Source: Streptomyces sp. F63
GTDB taxonomy: Bacteria; Actinomycetota; Actinomycetes; Streptomycetales; Streptomycetaceae
Direction: 5' to 3'
Assembly: GCF_018070345.1 (NCBI RefSeq)
Contig: NZ_JAGPXX010000011.1
Span: forward strand, 62,001 to 126,000
DNA length: 64,000 bases
Below the pieces are notes generated by a model. It was not told the DNA's origin. It did not search any database and saw nothing but the letters and a program-made list of their open reading frames with translations. The position numbers were made by a program, and so were the translations under genes. Below are positions 7,603 through 16,393 of this stretch, piece by piece (position 1 is the first letter of the stretch; each line of letters opens with the position of its first letter).

Positions 7603-8802
7603 ATGGAGAACCTCAGTAGGCGCAAGGCTCTGTCGCTCGGTGTCGCACTCGGTCTCGTGGGCGTGGCGAACCCCGTCCAGGCGTGGGCGTCGACGGGCTC
7701 GGCGACCCGGGACGCCGCGGGGACCGGTCCGGAGTGGATCTGGGACGACGCGGCGGACCCGCTGATGGCCTCGATGCTCGACAACGGACACGTGCCGGCG
7801 ATCAACAGGGCATGGGAGTCGTGGGTGGACAACAACGACCCGCTGCCCAGCGGCCTGCCGTCCGCATTCGCCGCCTACCTGCGGAAGGTCAACCGGCTGC
7901 CCTCCTGGGCCGACCCCGCCAAGCTGGCCCGCGCCGCCGACTTCAACCGGCGCCGGGACACGTACCTCTTCATGCTGTACGGCCTCGGCAGCGGCATCAT
8001 GAGCACCGTCATTCCGCGCGAGGCCAGGAGCGTCTACTGGTCGGCGGGCGGCGCCGACATGCAGGACCGCGCGGCCAAGACCTTCACCTTCGGCTACGAC
8101 CTGTCCGAACGGGGGGCCTTCGAGCCGGCGGGCCAGTTCGTCGTCACCGCCAACAAGACGCGCGTGGTGCACGCCGCGGTGCGTCACCTGCTGCCGCAGT
8201 CACCGCACTGGCGGGCGGTCGCCGACGAGACGATCCCGATCAGCGCCGCCGACATCCTGGTGACCTTCCACAGCCTGGGCACCTTCGTCCACAGGAAGCT
8301 GCTCGACTGGAAGATCCCGTACCCGGCCGCGGACCAGGAGGCGTTCCTGCACTCGTGGCAGGTCGCCGTCCACCTGCTCGGGGTCCCGTACGAGCACATC
8401 CCGCGGACCTGGGCGGCCGCGGAGAAGCAGTCGGCGCAGGTGCTCACCCCGATCCTCACTCCGACGCGCGAGGGCATCGCCCTGGCGGAGGAACTGCTCG
8501 GCCTGACCGCGCAGATCGACCTCGGCGTCACGCGCGGCTTCCTGAACGAGTTCGTGCGCTATGTCCTCAGCGACGAGGTCGGCGACTGGCTGGGACTGAA
8601 ACGCGACTACGCGGCGGCGGCCCTGGTCCGCACCGGATGGCCGGCGTTCATCCTGTTCCGTGAGGGCCTGTCGCCCGTCATGCCCGGCACCTTCTATCTG
8701 TTCGACCAGTTCCTGCGGGCCCTGGCCATGCTCTTCCTCAACAAGGGCGCCTCCGGGAAGACCACCCCCATCACGATCCCCACCGGAAACAGGCCGGGCT
8801 GA
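7603..8802 (+). CDS. lcp: latex-clearing protein (rubber oxygenase), secreted b-type haem dioxygenase
   Basis: This 399-aa enzyme is exported by the Tat system (SRRKALSLG at residues 5-13 followed by a hydrophobic stretch to about 30). It belongs to the DUF2236/MpaB-type family. Residues known from Streptomyces LcpK30 are present at matching spacing: R156, K159, T160, R187, H190 and R194 line up with K30 R164, K167, T168, R195, H198 and R202, a constant offset of 8. R319 in NEFVRYVLSDE probably matches R328. K167 and H198 are the K30 haem ligands. The enzyme cleaves cis-1,4-polyisoprene outside the cell to oligo-isoprenoid keto-aldehydes. The length matches Lcp. Confidence 0.87.
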   Translation: MENLSRRKALSLGVALGLVGVANPVQAWASTGSATRDAAGTGPEWIWDDAADPLMASMLDNGHVPAINRAWESWVDNNDPLPSGLPSAFAAYLRKVNRLPSWADPAKLARAADFNRRRDTYLFMLYGLGSGIMSTVIPREARSVYWSAGGADMQDRAAKTFTFGYDLSERGAFEPAGQFVVTANKTRVVHAAVRHLLPQSPHWRAVADETIPISAADILVTFHSLGTFVHRKLLDWKIPYPAADQEAFLHSWQVAVHLLGVPYEHIPRTWAAAEKQSAQVLTPILTPTREGIALAEELLGLTAQIDLGVTRGFLNEFVRYVLSDEVGDWLGLKRDYAAAALVRTGWPAFILFREGLSPVMPGTFYLFDQFLRALAMLFLNKGASGKTTPITIPTGNRPG

Positions 8803-8816
8803 GCCGCCGGCCCGGC

Positions 8817-8868
8817 CCGGTCGGCGCCCGCCCCGCGGCAGACGGCCCAAGGGCGGGGCGCCGACCGG
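8817..8868. terminator. bidirectional hairpin terminator between lcp and the tetR-type gene
   Basis: Perfect 13-bp arms CCGGTCGGCGCCC (8817-8829) and its complement (8856-8868) flank a GC-rich loop of 26 nt. They sit between the stop codons of two convergent genes. There is no T tract, as is common in Streptomyces. Confidence 0.6.
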
Positions 8869-8929
8869 CCGGCTCGCGCGAGAGCCGCTGCGCGGCGGGC
8901 GCCTCGTCGCCGCCGGCTCCGGCAGCCGC

Positions 8930-10108
8930 TCACAGACCCAGCGCGCCCACGACCAGAGCGGTCACGGCCGCCCGGTGCTCGGGGCTGTCCCGCCACCGCA
9001 GTCTGCGTCCCGCCTCGACCACCACGCCGAACCCCGCGTGCACCAGCACCCGGGCCTGGCGCGGGTCCAGCTCCGGACGGGCCAGCCGCAACTGCCGCTC
9101 CCAGACGGCGATGTGCTCCCGCTGCGCGAGGACCAGGGGCCGCCGCAGGCCGTCCGGCAGGCCGGCGAGCTCCGCCTCGGCGACGCTGTTGAGTTCGGTG
9201 TACTCGAAGCTGTACGCCACATACGTCGCCGCCAGCGCCACGACGGCCTCGCGCGGGCCGGCCACCCCGTGCAGACTCCGCTCCACACCCTGGGCCAGCA
9301 GCCCCGCCGCCTGGAGACACGCCGCCGCCAGGATGTCGATCTTTCCGGGGTAGTGGCGGTAGAGCGCGGACGGGGTCAGCCCCACCGCCTCCGCGATCTG
9401 GCCGTTCGTGACGTTGGCGAATCCGTCCCGGGCGAACAGCGGAACGGCGGCCGCGAGGATCTCCGCGCGCCGCGTGCGCGGCACCGGCCGGGCGGGCAGT
9501 TCGACCGGGGGCCCGCCCGGCCGGCCCGCCGCCGGATCCGTCGCGGCCACGCGGAGCGCGGAGGCCAGCAGCAGATTCTCGGCGCGGCGCTGGGCGATGG
9601 AGGTGTGATGCATCGTGATGGAACCGATCGCCCCGAGCACCGCCGTGGCCCGGAGCCGTTCGCCCGGCAGGGGGTATTCGCGTTGCACCGCCTCGTCGAC
9701 CCGGCCGACGAGGCGTCCGAACGCGGTCCCGAGCCGCCGGCGGTCCTCGGCGTTGAGGTACCGGGCCTCCCACCGGTACACGCCGCCCGACGCGCGATGA
9801 GCGATGGTGATCCGGGTGATGGCGGTGAGCACCTCCGGCAGGGCCGCCCCGGACGGCACCTCGTCGAGCGCGGCGACCAGACCGTCCACCATGACGTGGG
9901 CGCACTCGGCGAAGAGCGCGTACTTGTTCGGGAAGTGCCGGTACAGAGCCGCCGCGGTGATCCCCACACCGGCGGCGACCTCCTCCATGGACGCCTTGTG
10001 GTAGCCGCGCTCGCTGAAGACCCTCCCGGCCGCGTCGACGATGAGCTGCCTGCGGTTGCGGGGCCGGGTGGCCGCGGCCGGACGGGCGGACGGGGAGGCG
10101 GGAGCCAT
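8930..10108 (-). CDS. tandem-domain TetR/AcrR regulator (two complete TetR units in one chain)
   Basis: The protein is 392 aa, twice the usual TetR length. Unit 1 has its helix-turn-helix at about residues 20-65 (VAAGVGITAAALYRHFPNK) and unit 2 at about 213-258 (IAEAVGLTPSALYRHYPGK). Each is followed by a helical ligand/dimer region. Two HTH units in one chain could act as a covalent dimer. It converges on lcp; single-unit TetR proteins regulate lcp in other actinobacteria, so control of lcp is plausible but inferred. No frameshift or internal stop separates the halves. Confidence 0.85.
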   Translation of the reverse strand: MAPASPSARPAAATRPRNRRQLIVDAAGRVFSERGYHKASMEEVAAGVGITAAALYRHFPNKYALFAECAHVMVDGLVAALDEVPSGAALPEVLTAITRITIAHRASGGVYRWEARYLNAEDRRRLGTAFGRLVGRVDEAVQREYPLPGERLRATAVLGAIGSITMHHTSIAQRRAENLLLASALRVAATDPAAGRPGGPPVELPARPVPRTRRAEILAAAVPLFARDGFANVTNGQIAEAVGLTPSALYRHYPGKIDILAAACLQAAGLLAQGVERSLHGVAGPREAVVALAATYVAYSFEYTELNSVAEAELAGLPDGLRRPLVLAQREHIAVWERQLRLARPELDPRQARVLVHAGFGVVVEAGRRLRWRDSPEHRAAVTALVVGALGL

Positions 10109-10318
10109 GCGGATCAGTCAATCACAGCCGCCGGGGGCCCGGGATTCCCCCGGCGCGGACCGCACGGGACACCCCCGGGGGGCCTCCTTGCGATGTCGCC
10201 CCGCGACGGAACGGCTCCCGCCGCCTGCCGTCCTTCTCCGGGAACTCCCTGGGCCGGACACGGGCCCCGAGTACGTCCCTGCGGGGTGTCCGCTCGCCGG
10301 TGCCGGTACGCAGAAAGG

Positions 10319-10741
10319 TCACGCGCCGCCGGAGCCCTTCCGCCGGCCGAGCAGCCACAGGGCGATCAGACCGCAGACGGCGCCCTGTGCGGCGTTGAGG
10401 GCGATGATGCCGATCACGCCGGGCACCGGGGGCAGATCGGCGCTGTCCAGGAACGGCTGCAGCGCGATGTTCAGCAGCACTGCCAGCACGCCGTAGGCCA
10501 CGCCGGCGAAGGTCAGTGTCGCCACCGGGCGGGGGGACCGGAGCACGACGGCGGCGGCGATCCAACCGACGATGATCAGTGCGGTGAAGACCAGCGGGCC
10601 CACCGGTTTCTCCAGCGGTCCGTCGTCATACGCCCCGACGATGCTCAGCACGGGGCGGATGAGCGCGAAGGCACCCAGGGCGACGATCGTCGGCCACGGC
10701 AGTTCGCGCAGGTCGTTCCGGGCTGTCTCCTTGGTGGCCAT
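10319..10741 (-). CDS. small four-helix membrane protein of unknown function
   Basis: This 140-aa protein has four hydrophobic segments (about residues 17-36, 48-68, 75-95 and 105-130) and a short basic C-terminus (LGRRKGSGGA). I do not recognise a characterised family. It is divergent from padR, and its promoter spacer holds a perfect 14-bp palindrome related to the padR-proximal repeats. It is therefore probably the main target of that PadR protein, perhaps in membrane stress or drug response. Confidence 0.7.
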   Translation of the reverse strand: MATKETARNDLRELPWPTIVALGAFALIRPVLSIVGAYDDGPLEKPVGPLVFTALIIVGWIAAAVVLRSPRPVATLTFAGVAYGVLAVLLNIALQPFLDSADLPPVPGVIGIIALNAAQGAVCGLIALWLLGRRKGSGGA

Positions 10742-10815
10742 GCGCCTGTTCCCCTTTCCGGTGCTCGGTGCGAGCGCCGCGTCGGCCGGAGTCCGGACGG
10801 CACCGGGCTTTCTGG

Positions 10816-10845
10816 ATAGTAGACAGCCTACATGTAGGCAACCAA
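10816..10845 (-). promoter_or_regulatory. promoter of the small membrane protein with PadR-type palindrome in the spacer
   Basis: On the minus strand, -35 TTGGTT (10845-10840) and -10 TACTAT (10821-10816) are 18 nt apart. The spacer contains the perfect 14-bp palindrome GCCTACATGTAGGC (10826-10839). This layout is a classic steric-block operator. The core CTACAT half-site recurs at the padR start. Confidence 0.7.
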
Positions 10846-10934
10846 GTTTAGGTGTGGCCGCCGCACGGCGTACGGCTCCAGGGGCCCACGGCCCGCCTCC
10901 TGATGCCGGGGTGTCTCCCCGGACAGCTGCCTTG

Positions 10935-10982
10935 CCTGCATGCAGGTAGCCGGTGTCGGCGCACGATGTAGATTGCCTACAT
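10935..10982 (+). promoter_or_regulatory. padR: padR autoregulatory region: two inverted repeats and a leaderless-type start
   Basis: A 12-bp palindrome CCTGCATGCAGG (10935-10946) is followed by ATGTAG-ATTGC-CTACAT (10966-10982), whose right arm runs into the padR ATG at 10981. A -10-like TAGATT at 10969-10974 would place transcription start at or next to the ATG, so the mRNA may be leaderless. Half-sites match the operator at 10826-10839. Confidence 0.55.
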
Positions 10983-11313
10983 GATGTCTGAAGCGCTACG
11001 GGGCCATCTCGACGCGCTGATCCTCGCGGTGCTCGAACAGGAGCCCCTGCACGGATACGCGGTCATGGAGGCTCTTCAGGTGAGCAGCGGCGGGGCGCTG
11101 GACCTGCCGACCGGTTCGCTGTATCCCGCGTTGCGCCGGCTCGAACGGGCCGGGCTCGTGGAGAGCGAGTGGAGCACGGTGAGCGGCCGCAGGCGGCGTA
11201 CGTACCAGCTCACCGCCGCGGGCAGCCGCGCGCTGGCCACCGAGCGGACGAAGTGGCGGGATTTCGCCACGATGGTCGAGGGCGTCCTGCGCCCGGGACC
11301 GGCGACGACCTGA
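10981..11313 (+). CDS. PadR-family transcriptional regulator
   Basis: This 110-aa winged-helix repressor has the family pattern HGYAVMEALQ near residue 22, LPTGSLYPALRRLERAGLVES at about 40-60 and a basic wing (SGRRRRTYQLTAAG). No Shine-Dalgarno sequence precedes the ATG; a -10-like hexamer lies 6 nt upstream, which suggests leaderless translation. It converges with a HAAS/permease-prefix-type membrane protein and diverges from a four-helix membrane protein. PadR-HAAS pairs are widespread in Gram-positive bacteria as membrane-linked signalling modules. Confidence 0.88.
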   Translation: MMSEALRGHLDALILAVLEQEPLHGYAVMEALQVSSGGALDLPTGSLYPALRRLERAGLVESEWSTVSGRRRRTYQLTAAGSRALATERTKWRDFATMVEGVLRPGPATT

Positions 11314-11454
11314 CGGCCGCCGCGGTGCCGCCCGGGTGTTCCGGGTGTGCCGGCAGTGCGCCGTGCGAGCACCACCGGCCGGTCCGGCTGCTCCCCGTCG
11401 CGGGGCCGAGCGCCGTGTCAGGCGGGGCGTGAACCGGCCCGTGCCGCCCGGCGG

Positions 11455-12096
11455 TTACGCCGCGCTCAGGCAGCGGCGGCCCGCCACGGCGATTCCGGTG
11501 AGGGGCACGCCGAGCAGGAGCGCGGTCCCGGGCAGTCCGGTGATCCCCAGCAGCGAGTCCGTGGCCGGGCTGTAGACGGTCAGCAACAGCCCCAGGACGG
11601 CGAACACGACGCTGACGGTCCAGGCGAAGAGGCCGGTGACCCGCACGAGGCGAGGCGGCGGGCCCAGACGGCTGCCCCCGGCACCCGTCGCGATCACCAC
11701 CGCCAGTGCTATGGCGATGGCACCGGTGCCGGTCCACTGCACCACGGTGTTGACCAGCGTGAATCCGGTGCCTCCGGAGTCGTCCGCGTCCTGCCCGGCG
11801 GCATGCAGCAGCACCCGCCAGGCCACTGGCTGGGCCGTCAGCACGGCACAGATCAACAGCGCTGTGCGGCGGCCCTGGGCAAGGCCCAGCTCGATCTGGT
11901 ATTCGGGAGCGATGACCTGCACGGAACCGAAGTCGTCCACGGCGCGCCGCTCGGCTCTCTCGCGGACGAGGCCGCTCTCCTCGTACGCCTCGGCCGCGTC
12001 CAGGAGGCTGTCGCGGACCTCGGCGAGCATGTCCGCCTTCACCGCCTGTGGGCCGCGCAGAGCCTGATCGAGCTCTGCGACGTATCGGTCGATCAC
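11455..12096 (-). CDS. HAAS/permease-prefix domain membrane protein
   Basis: The protein is 213 aa. The N-terminal 75 residues form the helical cytosolic domain that often accompanies PadR regulators (MIDRYVAELDQAL, then DMLAEVRDSLLDAAEAYEESG and AERRAVDDFGS). About four transmembrane segments follow. It is the convergent neighbour of padR and probably its signalling partner, though here it is not co-transcribed with it. No enzymatic motif is visible. Confidence 0.75.
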   Translation of the reverse strand: MIDRYVAELDQALRGPQAVKADMLAEVRDSLLDAAEAYEESGLVRERAERRAVDDFGSVQVIAPEYQIELGLAQGRRTALLICAVLTAQPVAWRVLLHAAGQDADDSGGTGFTLVNTVVQWTGTGAIAIALAVVIATGAGGSRLGPPPRLVRVTGLFAWTVSVVFAVLGLLLTVYSPATDSLLGITGLPGTALLLGVPLTGIAVAGRRCLSAA

Positions 12097-12249
12097 CCGG
12101 TCTCCTGGAGTTCCCCCGCCGCGTGCGGTGCGATGTTACCGGCAGCCGGCGTCGGCTGCCGGTCGGAGATGTCCCTGATCCCGCCCCCGACCGGTCCCTG
12201 AGCCGCCCTCCTCCGGCGGTAGAACGTCCGGCCCCCGGTGGACACCGCC

Positions 12250-12287
12250 CGCGCCCGGCGCGTCCCGCGAGGGGAGCGCCGGGCGCG
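12250..12287. terminator. hairpin terminator downstream of the aldehyde dehydrogenase
   Basis: Perfect 12-bp arms CGCGCCCGGCGC (12250-12261) and its complement (12276-12287) enclose a 14-nt loop. It lies 61 bp after the aldehyde dehydrogenase stop on the minus strand and upstream of the HAAS-type gene. Confidence 0.55.
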
Positions 12288-12348
12288 GAGACGGTGACCT
12301 CTGTCATCGACGGGCTCCGCACGGCGGACGGTGCGGCGCCGGGCCCGC

Positions 12349-13872
<1,524 letters not shown>

Positions 13873-14021
13873 CTCGGGGGCCTCCTGGAGTGCGCGTACG
13901 GGCTGGCACCGGCCGCGTCGGCCGGTCCGGCGGACGCTAGTGAGCGGAAGGTTGCAAGCACGTTGCGCGCGGGCCCCGGCGCGACCGGGTTCCGCCCCCC
14001 CGGGGGGGCCGGCCGGTTCCC

Positions 14022-15341
14022 TCAGCGGACGGGGAAACCGCTCTGCTCGGCGTCGAGTTCGCGGACGCGCTGCAGGACGAGCGGGGCCCGCGGCGACCCC
14101 TGGGGGAGGACGGCCGCCAGGGCCGCCCACGCCTCCAGGTCCTCCGCGCCCCACGGGCTGCCCGTCCAGGCACCCAGCAGTTCCGGGTCGCGGCGGGCCA
14201 GCAGGGCCGCGCGCAGCTGGCCGTCGACGCGGCCGCGCAGCCGGAGCACGGCCGGGGCCCGGGACGAGGGCAGCAGCGGGCCGCGGTACGCGGAGACGGC
14301 CGCCGCGGGCGCCCCGCCCGCGAGGTGGCGCAGCACCGTGTCGAAGTCCGACGTCACGGGGGCCGTCAGCCGGTACGGGCGGGAGCGCAGCAGCCCGTCA
14401 CCGAGGGCGCGGCGCAGCCGGGACAGCTCGGCGCGCAGCGTGACCGGGGTCGTGCGCTCGTCCTCGTAGAGGGCGACGAGCAGTTCGTCGCCGGTCATCC
14501 CCTCGGGATGGCAGGCGAGCAGCACCACCAGCTCGCTGTGGCGGCGGCTGAGCCGGAGCGTGCGGCCGCCGGCGGTGAACACGGCCTCGTCGAGTCCGAG
14601 GGCACGGAGCTCCGCGGCCGGAGCGGCGGCCGGTGACGCGGCCGGCGGCGGGCCGAGGAGGGCGAGCTGGGACTCGGCGGCCCGCGCGACAGCCTGCACG
14701 AAGGCGAGGCTGTGCGGGTGGGCGAGCCGGTTGCCGCCGGTGATGTCGACGGCGCCGAGCAGCCGGCCGCTGTGCGGATCGTGCACGGGAGCGGCGGCGC
14801 AGGTCCAGGTGTGCACCGTGCGGTTGAAGTGCTCGGCCGCGAACACCTGCACGGGACGGTCGACGGCGACGGCCGTACCGGGCGCGTTGGTCCCCACGGC
14901 CGACTCGGACCAGGCCGCGCCCGGCACGAAGTTCATCCGGTCCGCGCGGCGGCGGGCGGCCGTGTGGCCCTCGACCCACAGCAGCCTGCCCTGCGCGTCG
15001 CAGACGGCGAGCAGGTGCTCCCCGTCCATGGCGAAGGTGCCCATCAGATCGCGGAACAGCGGCATGACACGGGCCAGCGGGTGCTCGGCGCGGCAGGCGT
15101 CGAGGTCGTCGTCGGACAGCTCGACGGGCGCGGTGCCGTCCGGGCTGACGCGGGCCCGCGCGGAGCGCCGCCAGGAGTCGGCGACGACCGCGCGGACGGA
15201 CGGCACGGAACGGCCCGGGCGCCTGCCCCTGCCCGGGTCCCCCGCCTCGCCCGTGGTGAAGGCCTCGTGCGCGCGGCGGATCGCGCCGGCGCGCTGTGCG
15301 GGATCGGCGCCCGGTTCGAGAGCGACCCAAGGATTGACCAC
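14022..15341 (-). CDS. GAF-domain transcriptional regulator of the aldehyde dehydrogenase
   Basis: The protein is 439 aa from GTG 15341 (GGGAAG 5 nt upstream); an ATG at 15383 is an alternative. Residues about 45-60 hold the typical DSWRRSARARV motif, and a GAF sensor domain spans about 85-240. The C-terminus (about 275-350: LRLSRRHSELVVLLACHPEG, then LRAELSRLRRALGD) looks like an OmpR/SARP-type winged helix. There is no AAA+ sigma-54 domain and no Fis helix, unlike AcoR. It lies 149 bp upstream of the aldehyde dehydrogenase on the same strand and probably activates it. Confidence 0.8.
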   Translation of the reverse strand: MVNPWVALEPGADPAQRAGAIRRAHEAFTTGEAGDPGRGRRPGRSVPSVRAVVADSWRRSARARVSPDGTAPVELSDDDLDACRAEHPLARVMPLFRDLMGTFAMDGEHLLAVCDAQGRLLWVEGHTAARRRADRMNFVPGAAWSESAVGTNAPGTAVAVDRPVQVFAAEHFNRTVHTWTCAAAPVHDPHSGRLLGAVDITGGNRLAHPHSLAFVQAVARAAESQLALLGPPPAASPAAAPAAELRALGLDEAVFTAGGRTLRLSRRHSELVVLLACHPEGMTGDELLVALYEDERTTPVTLRAELSRLRRALGDGLLRSRPYRLTAPVTSDFDTVLRHLAGGAPAAAVSAYRGPLLPSSRAPAVLRLRGRVDGQLRAALLARRDPELLGAWTGSPWGAEDLEAWAALAAVLPQGSPRAPLVLQRVRELDAEQSGFPVR

Positions 15342-15427
15342 GGCGGCTTCCCGGAATGGATGAGCGGAGCGGAGTGTCACCATCGTGGCGGTGCAACGGG
15401 GGTTCGACAACAGATGGGGAGACGTTG

Positions 15428-16180
15428 ATGACGGAAGAACCGGAGACGACGGAGCAGCTCGCGGCCTTCCCGGAGTCCTGGGAACGCTGCCTCGCGGTCG
15501 TCGCGCACCCGGACGATCTCGAATACGGGGCCGCCGCGGCCATCGCCGGCTGGGTCGACCGGGGCGCGGAGGTCTCCTACCTGCTGGTCACCCGGGGAGA
15601 GGCGGGCATCGACGGCATGGCGCCCGCGGACTGCGCGCCGCTGCGCGAGCGGGAGCAGCGGGAGAGCGCGGCCGTGGTCGGGGTGTCGTCGGTGGAGTTC
15701 CTCGACGGCTACCCGGACGGGGTGATCGAGTACGGCACGGGGCTGCGCCGGGACATCGCGGCCGCGATCCGCCGCCACCGGCCGGAGCTGGTGCTGACCC
15801 TGAACCACCGCGAGACCTTCGGCGGCACCTTCTGGAACACCCCGGACCACCGGGCGGTCGGCCTGGCCACCCTGGACGCGGTGGGCGACGCCGGCAACCG
15901 GTGGATCTTCCCCGAACTGACCGAGCAGGGGCTCCAGCCGTGGGACGGGGTGCGCTGGGTGGCTGTCGCCGCCTCCCCGCAGCCGACACACGCGGTCGAC
16001 GTGACGGACGGGCTGGAGAAGGGCGTGCGCTCCCTGCTGGCGCACCGCGCCTATATCGAGGGGCTGACGGACGAGGACCCGGAACAGTACGCCCGCGCCT
16101 TCCTCACCGGGAACGCGGAGGCCGCTTCCCTCCGTTTCGGCGGCCGCCCGGCCGCCGTCTTCGAGGTCTTCCCCCGGTGA
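15428..16180 (+). CDS. PIG-L family Zn-dependent N-acetylglucosaminyl deacetylase
   Basis: This 250-aa protein has the AHPDDLEYG motif (residues 26-34, Zn ligands His/Asp/Asp) and a downstream HRAV histidine (TPDHRAVG) of the LmbE/MshB family. It is related to mycothiol MshB and Mca but is shorter, and no mycothiol genes adjoin it. GGGGAG lies about 7 nt before the ATG. It is divergent from the GAF regulator. The substrate, an N-acyl amino sugar or conjugate, is unknown. Confidence 0.85.
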   Translation: MTEEPETTEQLAAFPESWERCLAVVAHPDDLEYGAAAAIAGWVDRGAEVSYLLVTRGEAGIDGMAPADCAPLREREQRESAAVVGVSSVEFLDGYPDGVIEYGTGLRRDIAAAIRRHRPELVLTLNHRETFGGTFWNTPDHRAVGLATLDAVGDAGNRWIFPELTEQGLQPWDGVRWVAVAASPQPTHAVDVTDGLEKGVRSLLAHRAYIEGLTDEDPEQYARAFLTGNAEAASLRFGGRPAAVFEVFPR

Positions 16181-16393
16181 ACGGGCAGGGGGGAGGCGGC
16201 GTGCGGCGGCGTGCCGTCCCTCCCGCTCAGCGGCCCGCAGCCTCCTCCGTGCGGTCGGGGTGGAAGCTGAGGGTCAGCCGCAGTCCCCTTCGGGGGCGAG
16301 CGTCGGGTGCGGGCCCGGGGGCGCGGAGGACCTGTTCCCGGAACACCGGCCCACTGCCTCTCCCGCCCGGTTCCCGGGGCGGGTCGGGGACGG

